Positions 37,501 to 45,529 of a DNA stretch of 64,000 nt are shown here, piece by piece; position 1 is the first letter of the stretch, and each line of letters starts with the position of its first letter. The notes beneath the pieces were generated by a model. The model did not search any database. It was given only the letters and a program-made list of their open reading frames with translations, and was not told where the DNA came from. The translations under genes were made by a program, and so were the position numbers. This DNA comes from Schistosoma mansoni (lineage: Eukaryota; Platyhelminthes; Trematoda; Strigeidida; Schistosomatidae), in contig NC_031495.1 in the NCBI RefSeq assembly GCF_000237925.1, positions 26,684,857 through 26,748,856 of the forward strand, given 5' to 3'.

Positions 37501-40500
37501 TTCTCTTGCTTTCGCTACCCACCACTGTTAGCGATCATTGCGTAGGCTTCTTATTAGCCTGCGCTTAGGTTGACTCCGCTCTTCGTTATGTTCAGAGCCA
37601 GATGAGATGAGTTTCCGAGCATCTATCAGTGCGGTAGATGCTACTGAGATCCAGTGTTTCTCCCTAACCTTATGGTTTACCGTACTAGCAGATATCACTG
37701 CTGTTTCCACAGCTTTTCGGATGTCATTCCACGCTGCCTCGGGGTGGGCACAACTTCCATGGCTGCCCAACTTTTTCTAGTTGTTCCTGAAATGTACTCT
37801 TAGCTTGCCTATCATTAGGTAGAACCCTAAGAGGTTTCCTTGCAGTGTCTTTCCTACGTCCAGTAAGACGCAGACAGATACGTGCTCGCACTAGAGCATG
37901 ATCTGAATCTAAACATGTGCTCCAGAATGAGCGACAGTCTTCTATCGAGCCCCTCTATCGGTGGCTGATAGCGATGTGGTCTAGTTGGGTCCAACGTTGG
38001 GACGAATTCGGGGGTCGCCATGTCAAAAGATGTTTTTCCTTGTGCTTAAAGTTAGTATTTGCAAGAAACAGGTGGTTATCTGAGCATAGCTGCAACAGAC
38101 GGTCGCCATTATCTGTCCTCTGAGCCACGACACCATAAGATCCACCCAGGTGTATTTCCTTTTCGCTTAGTTTACTTACTTGAGCATTAAAGGCACCAGC
38201 CACTATTACTACATCAGGGCACCTAGCTTTTCGGAAAAGGTCGGTAAGCTTTCTGTGAAACTCATCTTTTACATCATCCGAGCTACAGTCAGTGGGGGAG
38301 TAGGCAGAGACGACGAAGAGGCAACGACGATTGTCCCTATCTTTCCGAGTCCTTACTGTTGCGTTTAGTTGGACAGCGCACAGACGACTGTCTACTGAGA
38401 TCCAGTCTGAAAGAGCTAGTTCTGTCCCAGGATTTAATGCTATACCTACGCCAGCGAAGCCACGGGAAGCAGCATCAGGGCTTCCAGATACACGAAGCGT
38501 GAATGAGGTTGATTCTTTATTATGAAATAGTGAGGTCAAATGAATGACGCTACTCGGATCCTGTGTGCGCGTTTTGGAGACGCAGCAGACATCGATGGTG
38601 CGAGATCCCAAAGTCCTTGCTAAGGAAGCCTGTTGTCCTATTCGGCACAATGTTCGGACGTTAAAAGTTCCTACATGTAGTTTAGAGCGTGGTTTCAGGA
38701 GACTGAGAACAACGTTCCGCGTACTCGAATCGTTTGCCCTAGCGGTGCGAGGTGATAAAAGAACGTGAGAAAGGTTAGTCGTGGAGATAAGGGAGTTATT
38801 GGGCGGTGTAGGAAGGACTTGAATGTGACCAACTTGGTCTCGTGTGCTGTTACGGGTATGAGGGCTAATATCACTTCCCAACTGCCCATACCGTGGAAGG
38901 GTATTTCTTGAGGGACCTGAAAAAGAAGTTGGATTAGTGTTGGTCTTAACGACCTGGGAGCGTGACCGCAGAGTCCAGAGAACAACTTCTTGAGGCCAGT
39001 CACGCACGGCCTTCTTGTGTTAGCTCCGTTCTTCAAAGGGCCTTATTGCCAGAGACGGAAATCCGTGAGGTAAGGTGAGGCGTGACATTTTTAGAGTCGA
39101 CCTTTTCTAATCCCTTCCTTCCTTGTGAGAAGGCAGCATCGCTGCAGATGCTGGTTGTTTAGAGGAAACACCTTACTGCTGTCACACCCCTCTGCAGTCA
39201 GCAGTACGACTTCGCCCTCAGATCTTGAGTTGCTGCTTTTAGTCTTACCATTCTTCGATCGACATGCCAGGCATGGTAGAACCTACAGGAACATACGTTC
39301 CAGCCAACACAGCTCAGTTGGGCCATCACGATAGGCAAGTCCGACCAACACATCAAGGTAGCAGCTAACGTCGTCCTCTCAGACTGGTAGGGAACTCGGA
39401 ACAAATACCTATCAATTCGTTCGGCTTTGTAATTATAGGAACTGGATCAGCCAAGTTTGAGTGAGACACAATGATACTGACATTTGGATAATGTTGTTGT
39501 TGTTTTGGGGCTTGATGTTAATTTCTTTATCGGAAGTGTAAGATACAGGTCTTTTCAGATGAAACGTCTTAATCATACTCTATAGTTGGCGAAAATTGGC
39601 TACAATATATGTGCAATAAATAGGAGAATTAAGTATGCCACCAATATGTTTCAAGACTTGTAGACAAATTATACATTTCTATAGGATGAAACACGAGTCT
39701 GAGATATTGCCATGAAAAAGCGATCAAATAAATTTATAGTTTTGGCCTGTGGACTTAACTGATTATGTTTCTGGCCTGATAACTTGTTATATCATTGCTA
39801 GTAAATTTATAGTTTTGGTTCAAACAATGTATCCAGCGCTAACTTGTATCAATGAACCTAGCAGATTAGAGGTTACATATGAGGCATGTTGTTCAAGCTC
39901 AATACTACTTCAACATATCATAAAATCATCCTCTTTCACTACTAGCTTTAGACAGCAGTACCATTGGTTCTTTAGTAATCATTGTTCAGCGTATCTGTAT
40001 GGGTGCTACGAAGTAGAAATCGCATGAGTTTTGTTATATATATGAGTTTATTGTACTTGTTGAGCTATGCTGGGTCCAGTTCACTTGGAAAGTTAAGGAA
40101 AAATCCAACTATTTTCCTGGTTGTTGAAATCAGTTTCAAACAGGTCTTCATAACTACAACACCATAATGATGATGTTTGCGAATAAGTCAAATGTCAACT
40201 AACCAATACTGTTAACCATATTGTTAATTGTTGTAGAGCTGGTGGATGCTGTTCACAAAGCTATCTTACAGTTGATTGATCACTGGGTGGTGATCAATGT
40301 CATGTATGTCAGGTCCTTCGTGCAGATCGAATCCTATTGATCAGGTTGCAATGTGGCCACCAGTCTAGGTGACTCGAATTGCGTGCACTATGTTGATATA
40401 AGATGGTGGTTGGAGGTAGTCAACAGGAAACCCTAGACCTGGGTTTCATGCTACTTGACACTCATCAGCAAGTGTACCCGTAGTCTTGAGGGAACTGATG

Positions 40501-42398
40501 CTATCTGATATGAAGTTACAAGAATCTCCATTAGATTAAATTGTTTTGTAAGTGGGCATTCAAACTGGCCTACTTTTTTACTACATACATTTCATCTGTT
40601 TTCTTGATTTTCATAACATGCGTTTAGTCTTAACGAAGGTCATCATTCATTCCGTGACGCCATTCAGAAACACTAGTTTTCCTTATGTGAACACGTATTA
40701 TACATGTCCTTGTGGTTTCCATATGGGAGTATTATGTACTGGAGCCTAGACTTGTCAAAGAAAACAGAAAGAAAGTCAACCAACAATATAATGATACTGA
40801 ATTGATGATAGACGTAATGGGTTAGGCATAATTGATGTATCACTACTTTTAACATGAATTCGACGTAAGTGGTTTGGGGCTTTGTGAGACATGATTCATA
40901 GCAATAATGTGTACCGCTCCATCTGACGTTACTCTTTTTGAGTTTATCATAAACNNNNNNNNNNNNNNNNNNNNNNNNNNNNNNNNNNNNNNNNNNNNNN
41001 NNNNNNNNNNNNNNNNNNNNNNNNNNNNNNNNNNNNNNNNNNNNNNNNNNNNNNNNNNNNNNNNNNNNNNNNNNNNNNNNNNNNNNNNNNNNNNNNNNNN
41101 NNNNNNNNNNNNNNNNNNNNNNNNNNNNNNNNNNNNNNNNNNNNNNNNNNNNNNCATCCACGTATCGACGAAGAATATCCAAATGGTAAGCTTTTATCTA
41201 TCTATCCATATATATATATAAGGATTTTTTGTTGAAGTATTAGTTCGGTGAGGACATATGATCAAGCAATAAACATGATGATGCAATAGGGAGATTATAA
41301 TACTAGATTCCTTAATATGAGCATCAACAATAAAAGATTGTGTGTGTGCAAATAGAAAGCCTTGTAAAATAAGTTAGCAACAGATTATAATCTGAATAAA
41401 GTACGGTGATTAAATTGTTTTTGTAACGGTAATCAGAGGTCAATTTAGTAAAATTTGAAATAGTTAATAATCTGTACTACCGTTTCTGTTCATCATTTTA
41501 GGGTTGGTAATTTCCGTTAACAAGATCATAAATGCCAGTTATTTTACCTAATAAGTGATAATTAAGTTATTCCCACTATTTCATGGGATGAGTTTATGGA
41601 TTTTTCTAGATACTTTTATATATATTACAAACGATTACTTGTTTCTGTTAACCTTTTTTTCTACCTTATAGTAGTCGTCAATCATCGTTGTCTACACAAT
41701 CTTTAAGTGATAATTTAATTGACGATGTCAGATCTATCATCTCAAATGCAACAACTGTCCCAGCATCTGATTATAGTTCAAAAACCAACGAGTCATCATC
41801 ATTATTCACTTGTTCTTGGTGTAATCGTTCTGGATTTAAGTGTTGGCGTTACCTTCAAATACATCGTGCACGATGTTCATCTCGTCCAAATCGATCCAAT
41901 AAACAAAAATTTATTTTATCGACAAACAATATTTCACAAGTTAAAACTTCTTTAATTTGTCAACAGTGCAATCGAGAATTTCGATCTGAACCTGGTTTAA
42001 AAGTTCATCAAACTTTAATGTCTCATAATAATAATAAATCATTCATTCATAAAAATAAATTATCTAATAATTTATCATCACAATCTATCGCTTGTCCAGG
42101 ATGTTCACATAATTCGCCACTATTTGAATCAACTGAAAAGTTATTAAAACATTTATTAACATTAAAATCAACAAATACTACTACCACCAATAATAATAAT
42201 AATCATACAAATCGTAGCCAATATTGGCCTACTGTATTATCAGTGCCTAATTTAGGTTATGGTTGTCATATATGTGGAGTATTACTTGCTTCAGAATCAC
42301 GTTTAGATAAGCATAAAAAAGCTGTTCATGAAGTATGGCTTTTTCAAGAACAACAAAATATTAGTCCAAGTAAAAAATTACCTACTTCTACTTCATAA
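15752..42398 (+). CDS. C2H2/C2HC zinc-finger protein gene, 14 exons
   Basis: Joining exons by splice sites and phase gives CDS 15752-15767, 16479-17338, 18255-18467, 21184-21321, 22844-23056, 24071-24271, 25029-25169, 25367-25516, 26227-26412, 34273-34470, 34597-34818, 35101-35304, a partly gapped exon ending at 41185, and 41672-42398. The protein is at least about 1150 residues. It has a Ser-rich N-terminal region with a KKRKLS nuclear-localisation-like motif and seven CxxC-type fingers, three of which end in Cys rather than His (C2HC). Thr- and Asn-rich linkers separate the fingers. It is probably a nuclear DNA- or RNA-binding regulator; I cannot name an orthologue. The start is well supported: the first ATG (15752) follows an in-frame TAA at 15734 just after a splice acceptor, and its one-base overhang completes GAT with the next exon. 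Exons hidden in the gap are possible. Confidence 0.8.
16130..16215 (-). repeat. tRNA-like SINE fragment
   Basis: The minus strand reads GCGCTGTCTACAAGTAACAG and then GGTTCGAACCC, which is the anticodon-arm to B-box part of a tRNA-derived promoter. No A box in good order and no known tail are visible. It is best seen as an eroded SINE piece in the intron before exon 2. Confidence 0.45.
16479..17338 (+). CDS. Zinc-finger gene exon 2 (Ser-rich, basic motif)
   Basis: 860 bases between acceptor gtttcag and donor GTAAGC. The translation is rich in Ser, Asn and Lys with no predicted fold. It contains SP and SPTK-like sites (RSPIKS, SPTKAND) that would suit proline-directed kinases, and a basic cluster KKRKLSPS near 17219-17240 that looks like a nuclear localisation signal. 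It has no zinc ligands of finger type. Ends in phase 0. Confidence 0.8.
18255..18467 (+). CDS. Zinc-finger gene exon 3
   Basis: 213 bases, phase 0 at both ends, acceptor aacttgtag, donor GTATTC. It encodes 71 residues including CHSLCGACNH, a small Cys/His cluster that may bind zinc but is not a classical finger, followed by a basic Ser-rich stretch (RSKKSSK). Confidence 0.68.
18730..18870 (+). repeat. Possible SINE fragment with B box
   Basis: AGGTTCGAACCCC at about 18780 matches a pol III B box, followed by a GC-richer stretch (ctccacctacttcg..ggccacat) unlike the surrounding intron. The 5' tRNA-like part is not convincing. Confidence 0.35.
19516..19558. repeat. (AT)n microsatellite
   Basis: An uninterrupted AT dinucleotide run of about 42 bases in the intron between exons 3 and 4. 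Likely length-polymorphic. Confidence 0.95.
19840..21040 (-). mobile_element. Old copy of the L-family LINE (endonuclease region and 5' UTR)
   Basis: The order of similar blocks matches the L LINE at 29655-31482 and 37050-39406. The segment around 19915-19985 matches the linker region at 37505-37580. 20340-20560 matches the endonuclease C-terminal part (as at 30040-30200). 20880-20995 matches the 5' UTR block (as at 31215-31350). It is much more diverged than those two and no frame survives, so it is an independent, older insertion in intron 3. Confidence 0.7.
21184..21321 (+). CDS. Zinc-finger gene exon 4, finger 1 (C2HC)
   Basis: Encodes a finger of pattern C-x2-C-x12-H-x4-C, beginning CLYCTRPFSEKRYR and ending in HMIAC. 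Donor GTAAGT at 21322. The acceptor is chosen as acaaag before 21184 because it keeps phase 0; its pyrimidine tract is poor, so the 5' edge could shift. The open frame runs up to 21163. Confidence 0.72.
22844..23056 (+). CDS. Zinc-finger gene exon 5 (linker)
   Basis: 213 bases, phase 0-0, acceptor aaatttag, donor GTTAGT. It encodes LTKKKLHEIGRMYESSSISS and an acidic, Asn-rich linker without zinc ligands. The same length as exon 3 is probably coincidental, since the sequences differ. Confidence 0.7.
23222..23770 (-). repeat. Retroposon P, diverged minus-strand copy
   Basis: Its reverse complement aligns by eye with the repeats at 45530-46032 and 61425-61945: tatagcctctgccag..aagt, a Thr/Ser-poor GC-rich middle, tggtgtatatgggctc, then gcatctcatg. 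An extra segment of about 100 bases seems to be inserted near 23540-23640. Non-coding. Confidence 0.7.
24071..24271 (+). CDS. Zinc-finger gene exon 6 (linker)
   Basis: 201 bases, phase 0-0, acceptor tatttatag, donor GTAAGT. Encodes a Ser/Thr/Asn-rich low-complexity linker (SNPKVNHDIDLKSNPITPF onward). One CNSC pair has no partner ligands nearby. Confidence 0.72.
25029..25169 (+). CDS. Zinc-finger gene exon 7, finger 2 (C2HC)
   Basis: 141 bases, phase 0-0, acceptor tttgttgtag, donor GTAAGT. It encodes one finger of pattern C-x2-C-x12-H-x4-C, starting CSFCYRVIHN and ending RHIAAC, followed by a basic tail. It shows the same unusual final Cys and spacing as finger 1. Confidence 0.82.
25367..25516 (+). 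CDS. Zinc-finger gene exon 8 (basic linker)
   Basis: 150 bases, phase 0-0, acceptor ttttacag, donor GTATAC. Encodes a strongly basic linker (RSTPKPKHAVQGNKRKFHF) that could add to nucleic-acid binding or nuclear import. Confidence 0.75.
26227..26412 (+). CDS. Zinc-finger gene exon 9, finger 3 (C2H2)
   Basis: 186 bases, phase 0-0, acceptor tttcttaag, donor GTAAGA. The exon ends with a classical finger C-x2-C-x12-H-x3-H, starting CSHCHKVFRL and ending WHKCNHK. The very large next intron (26413-34272) holds the duplicated R and L blocks. Confidence 0.82.
26949..29003 (+). repeat. Block R, copy 1
   Basis: 2055 bases identical in layout, with no length change seen, to 31483-33537 and (in part) 39407-40954. 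The content is mostly unrecognised. 27775-28060 has the GC-richer texture of a retroposon, and an imperfect palindrome lies at 28657-28706 (tatgctacttatgtt / acataagtagtat). The last about 30 bases are the inverted head of an SM-alpha element. Here R follows ordinary intron sequence, without the L LINE in front, and is cut at its right end by the thiolase-like fragment. Confidence 0.9.
29004..29383 (+). CDS. Thiolase (acetyl-CoA acyltransferase) fragment, bacterial-looking
   Basis: One open frame of about 125 codons without ATG runs into the gap. It encodes GETVPAITVDMQCASAGAAL, in which the Cys of MQCASA is the acylated nucleophile position of thiolases. It continues through LLAGGIESSS to FSPDTSSQLAMIAGAERVAQ. 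The full family length is near 390 residues, so only the N-terminal middle is present. It is intronless and close to half GC, whereas the flanks are AT-rich. It begins abruptly inside the SM-alpha head that ends block R and ends at a 200-N gap. It most resembles Firmicute thiolases from memory. Contamination joined at a contig end is the likeliest explanation; recent transfer is the alternative. Confidence 0.8.
29384..29583. other. Assembly gap (200 N)
   Basis: Exactly 200 N, a typical placeholder of unknown true size. Both flanks are repeats or suspect sequence. Confidence 1.
29584..29654. other. Short unassigned contig start
   Basis: 71 bases between the gap and the L LINE copy. They are not found at the equivalent place next to the second L copy, where LINE sequence continues. 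Origin unknown. Confidence 0.5.
29655..31482 (-). mobile_element. L-family LINE, copy 1 (5' UTR and endonuclease, no RT)
   Basis: Minus strand. The 5' UTR-like part (31482-31115) leads to an open frame 31112-30030 of 360 residues with an apurinic-endonuclease-like fold: HVGTFNVRTLCRIGQQAS, CCVSKTR, LCAVQLNATVRTRKDRDNRR, LFVVSAYSPTD, VVIVAGAFNAQ, TQLDHIAIS. Two catalytic positions look changed: the expected Glu in 'SETR' is Lys, and the expected Asp in 'GDFN' is Ala, so it should be inactive. A linker follows at 29845-29655. The RT is missing. Probably RTE-like; the clade is uncertain. Confidence 0.82.
31483..33537 (+). repeat. Block R, copy 2
   Basis: Repeats 26949-29003 with a constant offset of 4534 bases, i.e. 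without indels. It follows directly on the 5' end of the L LINE. At its right end it continues into the inverted SM-alpha pair, which copy 1 lacks because of the thiolase junction. Confidence 0.93.
33510..33640. repeat. Inverted pair of SM-alpha heads
   Basis: ttcacttagtattgtttgtt at 33511 is repeated in reverse complement at about 33615-33640 (aacaaacagtactaagtgaa), and cttcccattgatgtttta at 33536 faces aaaaatcaatgggaag near 33595-33611. Together they make a palindrome of about 45-base arms around a 35-base centre. It is formed by the 5' ends of two SM-alpha elements in opposite orientation, only the right one being complete. Confidence 0.8.
33590..33835 (+). mobile_element. SM-alpha type SINE, plus strand
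   Basis: A tRNA-like pol III promoter with A box TGGATAACGCGATGGCGTTTG near 33688-33710 and B box GGGTTTGAATCCC at 33724 is followed by a hammerhead ribozyme domain and an ending tggattccactgctaaccac. SM-alpha retroposons with hammerheads are established for Schistosoma. This copy looks nearly full length and lies in the large zinc-finger-gene intron. Confidence 0.88.
33768..33812 (+). ncRNA. Hammerhead ribozyme, SM-alpha type
   Basis: Stem I ATCCAG pairs with CTGGAT after the cleavage triplet GTC (33804-33806). The core CTGACGA (33774-33780) fits CUGANGA. Stem II is tccc-aaata-ggac, followed by the core GAAA (33795-33798) and a tiny stem III cgcgcg. The first stem II base after the core is C where the known SM-alpha ribozyme has G, giving a C-C mismatch next to the core, so activity may be reduced. 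Confidence 0.85.
34273..34470 (+). CDS. Zinc-finger gene exon 10 (linker)
   Basis: 198 bases, phase 0-0, acceptor catattcag, donor GTAAGT. Encodes an acidic, Asn/His-rich linker beginning VDHQHSNGDTDNN. It has no finger. Confidence 0.75.
34597..34818 (+). CDS. Zinc-finger gene exon 11, poly-Thr and finger 4 (C2H2)
   Basis: 222 bases, phase 0-0, acceptor cttgtgtag. A coding ACA/ACG microsatellite makes a Thr run (TTTTTMTTTTTTT). After it comes a classical finger C-x2-C-x12-H-x5-H, starting CDMCSLSYRH and ending RQSNH. The donor GTAAGT lies at the start of a GTAG/GTAA tetranucleotide repeat, so several consecutive donor-like sites follow. Confidence 0.83.
34819..34850 (+). repeat. GTAG/GTAA tetranucleotide repeat over splice donor
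   Basis: Directly after exon 11 the sequence runs gtaagtaggtaggtaggtag, then gtaagtaagtaagg, so GTAAGT occurs at the exon boundary and twice more within 30 bases. Length changes would move or duplicate 5' splice sites. Confidence 0.85.
35101..35304 (+). CDS. Zinc-finger gene exon 12 (linker)
   Basis: Acceptor tgtttttag. Encodes a basic then acidic linker starting VDLIRTRKRRDYVKNDNS. Donor GTGAGG at 35305 keeps phase 0; GTAGTT at about 35293 is an alternative, and read-through ends at TAG 35311-35313, which would give a short isoform. The end is therefore less sure than the start. Confidence 0.65.
37050..39406 (-). mobile_element. L-family LINE, copy 2 (5' UTR, endonuclease, start of RT)
   Basis: 37580-39406 repeats 29655-31482 almost base for base, including both altered catalytic positions of the endonuclease (frame 39007-37955). 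Small differences are seen near 38762 and 38957-38968. It continues past the end of copy 1 into the start of the RT (37500-37060), with FRLVIETGIRNPTVSETIS and IGNLKRGRAAGPDKFTPEIF, then stops inside the RT. The intact 5' end with a lost 3' end is atypical for a LINE insertion and points to later deletion or recombination. Confidence 0.85.
39407..40954 (+). repeat. Block R, copy 3 (cut by assembly gap)
   Basis: Repeats block R from its first base with constant offset 12458 to copy 1, and breaks off at the 200-N gap after about 1548 bases. L plus R therefore flank the 34273-35304 exon cluster as a direct repeat of at least 3.3 kb, placed at both ends of the middle contig. Confidence 0.93.
40955..41154. 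other. Assembly gap (200 N)
   Basis: Exactly 200 N between block R copy 3 and the 3' end of a likely zinc-finger exon. The rest of R and part of exon 13 are presumably missing here. Confidence 1.
41155..41185 (+). CDS. Zinc-finger gene exon 13, 3' part (rest in assembly gap)
   Basis: The first 31 bases after the 200-N gap end in the donor context aaatg|GTAAGC. Read in the frame needed by the last exon (which starts with a single completing base) they encode STYRRRISK plus a split TGT Cys codon. The upstream part is unsequenced. No other support exists, so it could be chance. Confidence 0.45.
41672..42398 (+). CDS. Zinc-finger gene last exon, fingers 5-7, stop
   Basis: Acceptor ctaccttatag (or the TAG three bases on); stop TAA at 42396-42398. 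Contains three fingers: one C-x2-C-x12-H-x3-C starting CSWCNRSGFKC, one C-x2-C-x12-H-x5-H starting CQQCNREFRS, and one classical C-x2-C-x12-H-x4-H starting CHICGVLLAS near the C-terminus. Between them a CPGCSHNSP segment may be a degenerate finger. The long Asn/Thr linkers (AAT/ACT repeats) are low complexity. Confidence 0.85.
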
Positions 42399-43739
42399 AT
42401 ATATTTATATTACATGAATGTTATAGTTGGCTGTCTTCATTGTCTCTTTCTTAAAAAAAATTATTATTATCTCATCACACATAGTTATCCTTTTTGTAAA
42501 TAGTCAACTATCTGTAAATTTGTGTAATAACAATAATGTGTATATCAATCCCTTCTTAATTCTCTCTTTTTTCAAAGCTTTTTATCTATTATTACGTAAT
42601 AAATACATAACGATGATGATGACTAGTAATGAGATGTATTACAATGATAAGTCGAATGATAATAGATCAGGAGGATATGAATATTTGTAATTAATACTTA
42701 TATTTATGCATTCATTCATGTATTTTAGTGTGTACTGTTTCTAGGTTTTTCTTTGTAATTAAAATTTTTTTATTTAACCTTATTTTTCAAAAATACATAT
42801 TTTTTGTGTTAGATATACTACTGAATAAGACTATTTTTTCAAAATAATGAAAGTGTGTTTAAAGACAAAAAAAACTCAGCAACATTTCCATCTTTATTTC
42901 GTTAACTCTTTAATTTTTTTCAACTTTAAACTCAGTCTTCACTACTTTGCCTTTGTATTCATCTGCTCACTTAATCACTCACTCAATCTTATCTCTGTAA
43001 GCTTACTATCACATCACTATCATCTTTCAGAAATAAAAAATCCTCTTTTTTGTCATAAACAAATCAGATGTATGTTTGTCAGTTTATAAGATTATTATAC
43101 TTTTTAACTAGTACTATTATCGTCAATTATAATTCTACTATGTACAGTTTATAGTGTGAAAATTGTCTTGTGTTTTCTCTCTCCCAGCGTTTTTCCCCTG
43201 TTCTCTTTGAAAAACATGACAAGATTGTAACTGTGGCAATGAATAATGAGAGATGGCGGAAAAAAGGGAAAAGAATTTCTTCTTTTTATTAGGATTTTTT
43301 AATGAGTCGTTCTTTTGTATGAAAATAAATTTATTCGTTTGCTTTTTATTATCGGACTAATTGTTTGTTGTTGTGGTGGTGATGGCTGTACTATTTCTAG
43401 TGGATATTTTTAATGAAAACACTTCTAGGTTTATGCTTCAATTATTCCCTCCCTCTTCCCATTCATCTCTGTTTTTTTATTAATTTATTTATTTTACAAT
43501 GTGTATCATTTTCTCTTTTTGTATGTGTAAAACAAAATAAATTTTTTAATGATAAATATTATTGCATGAAAAGGTGTTGGGGTGGGGGGGGATTTTAGCG
43601 TTACAAGTAATTTAATGAATTTCTATTGTGTTAATTATTTAATAGTCATTCGTAACAATTAACCAAGTTTTATACGCATCGTTAAAAGTAAATTATGTTA
43701 TTTTTTTTAAAGATCATAGGTTTACAAAATACATGTAAA
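42399..43739 (+). other. Probable 3' UTR and downstream region of the zinc-finger gene
   Basis: Very AT-rich and T-rich. AATAAA signals occur near 42598, 43031, 43324 and 43536; which one is used cannot be told. Short open frames here (42427-42690, 42847-43089, 43413-43598) are Phe/Leu-rich products of T runs and not credible genes. A G run (ggggtgggggggg) lies at about 43580. Confidence 0.55.
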
Positions 43740-43900
43740 ATTAGGTCAACAATTGTTTAGATACATTACGCTGGGAAATAGAAGCAGTTATGAAAAGGAT
43801 GGATAGAAATTGGAAAGGATTGCCCAGGACAGGGTTGAATGGAGAGTGCTGATAAGCGGCCTATGCTCCTCCGTGAGGAGTAACAGGCGTAAGTATGTAA
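43740..43900 (+). mobile_element. RTE LINE 3'-end fragment
   Basis: Matches the end of the 1-2405 element (ggaaaggattgcccaggaca, then gctgataagcggcctatgct, then aacaggcgtaagtatgtaag), i.e. the last 50 codons and 3' terminus. A 5'-truncated insertion, which is the normal LINE outcome. Confidence 0.8.
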
Positions 43901-44694
43901 GTTGCCAAAATAGCCCATACTGTACTATTTGTGTACAAGAATAAGGAATAAAATATTACACTTTCTGAAGTCATGTATATTATATCACTAATAGGTTTAT
44001 TGATTTTAAGTAGTGTCCTTAGTGGTTTAGTTTCTTGAAATCATGTTTTCAGCTGATATAACCAACCATCTACAGATTTGTTTACTTGCTGTTTAGTTGT
44101 ATTTGTTTTAATTGTAGCGCTAATAATGTAAATTGTCTGTCTAAACTAAAGTAGGGTAAAGGATAAGTTATACCTCTTAACGTAACTATACAATATAGAA
44201 ATGTGGTTAGGTAGATTACACTGATTTGTTTGAAAACCACCTGACGGGATTATTTAAAACAAGCATTAGTATGAATGAGAATCGGTCACAGAAAAACTCT
44301 CATCCCATTTGTTAAAAAGTGTAATCAAACTGATCGCCTTCCGCTTTTATATAGTAAATAACATACATCTGAAGCTATTTATGTTTTGTATACTTGAGAC
44401 ATTTGTTGAGCCGAACAAATCCCAAGAACACCTATTCTCAAAGGACTAAATACAACCATCCAAATAACATTGATTTTACTCTATGGAATATACTAGTTTC
44501 TGCTTTTAGATACTTCCCAATGAAGGATGATAATAACTTTTTCATTCATTAAAATTCAAAACAACATAGTTCGAGGTCTTAACTGGTTGGTAATTTCTCT
44601 ACGTTTATTGATTTTTATGTATATTCGACTGATAGATAGTTTTGAAGCGAAAACCTGAATATAGTATTGGTCACTGACAGTTTACCCATTTAAC
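43901..44694. other. Intergenic stretch, nothing recognised
   Basis: AT-rich sequence without coding signal or repeat match within the window. Confidence 0.5.
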
Positions 44695-44765
44695 TTCCCA
44701 GTTACTTACGCCTGTTACTCTCAATGGAGCATAAGCCGCTGACCAGCATTCTCCAACTTCCCAGT
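44695..44765 (-). mobile_element. RTE LINE 3'-end fragment, minus strand
   Basis: The reverse complement of cagttacttacgcctgttac..gagcataagccgctgaccag matches the 3' end of the RTE element (as at 2340-2400 and 43840-43900). Very short. It lies opposite in orientation to the 43740 copy, 800 bases away. Confidence 0.65.
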
Positions 44766-45299
44766 GGTTATACTTATTGAATGAAAACAAACATTCAAGC
44801 GATTAATCTTTATTAAGTTTAACGAAATGAGGTCAACACTTTTACTCATGCACATAATTAACAAAGAAGACCAATAATAAATAAGTCAAGGTTTGATAAG
44901 TTATGAAAATTAAGTTAACTTTATAAGTGACTGGTTGAAAATGAAGGAGTAACTCATTGTTGAGAACCGATGACAAATTAATCAGTTTGAAACCTTATAC
45001 AAAGTAATCAATGTTAAGTGGAGATTAATTGTCATCAACTAATTAAGATCTGATATCTAAGTTTGGTAATATTATTCTGATAACTTCATATTTTATATAT
45101 TTATAGAATTTTTAGACTTTATAGTACTTTTATCCATCAATGACTAGTCCTAGATTTCATATTACGTATTATTTACAAATATTCTTTGTTTTATTAAATT
45201 CCTCGTTAGTTGTTGACTATTTCGATAAAACAAGTCGTAATACTTTTGACAATTTCTTAATATTGTTTCATTATATTATAAAAGATCCCATTTTTAGTG

Positions 45300-45375
45300 G
45301 AGTTGTGAATGAACCCTGCTAAAGAGTCTTATACTACGGCGAAACAATTGTCTAATGTTGTTTAGTTCCCAATAA
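45300..45375 (+). repeat. Eroded SINE-2 tail with hammerhead-like remnant
   Basis: ctgctaaagagtcttatact, then acggcgaaacaattgtctaa, resembles the tail of the second SINE (62330-62375) in the order core-like CTxxxGA, stem with cataCTA loop, GAAA, then GTC. Too decayed to be a working ribozyme. Confidence 0.45.
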
Positions 45376-45394
45376 TTAATTAAGTTATGATAAG

Positions 45395-45503
45395 GAAAAA
45401 AACCCATTTATAACTTGAACTAATCTTTACAAATATTTCAAGTATCTAAAGTTTGCCCTAAATATTTGTAAAGATTAGTTCAAGCTATAAATGGTTTTTT
45501 TCT
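45395..45503. repeat. Fold-back element (40-base arms)
   Basis: Arms 45395-45438 and 45460-45503 are near-perfect reverse complements (aaaaaacccatttataactt... against ...ataaatggttttttt), with a 21-base loop. No coding or ribozyme motif inside; a MITE-like or palindromic duplication product. Confidence 0.8.
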
Positions 45504-45529
45504 CATCATTTAAAGTAAACTGCTCCCAA

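Noticed and set aside
42427-43598. Several 60-90 residue Phe/Leu-rich frames downstream of the zinc-finger stop
   Set aside because: They are translations of T-rich 3' UTR sequence, with no domain and no conserved motif.
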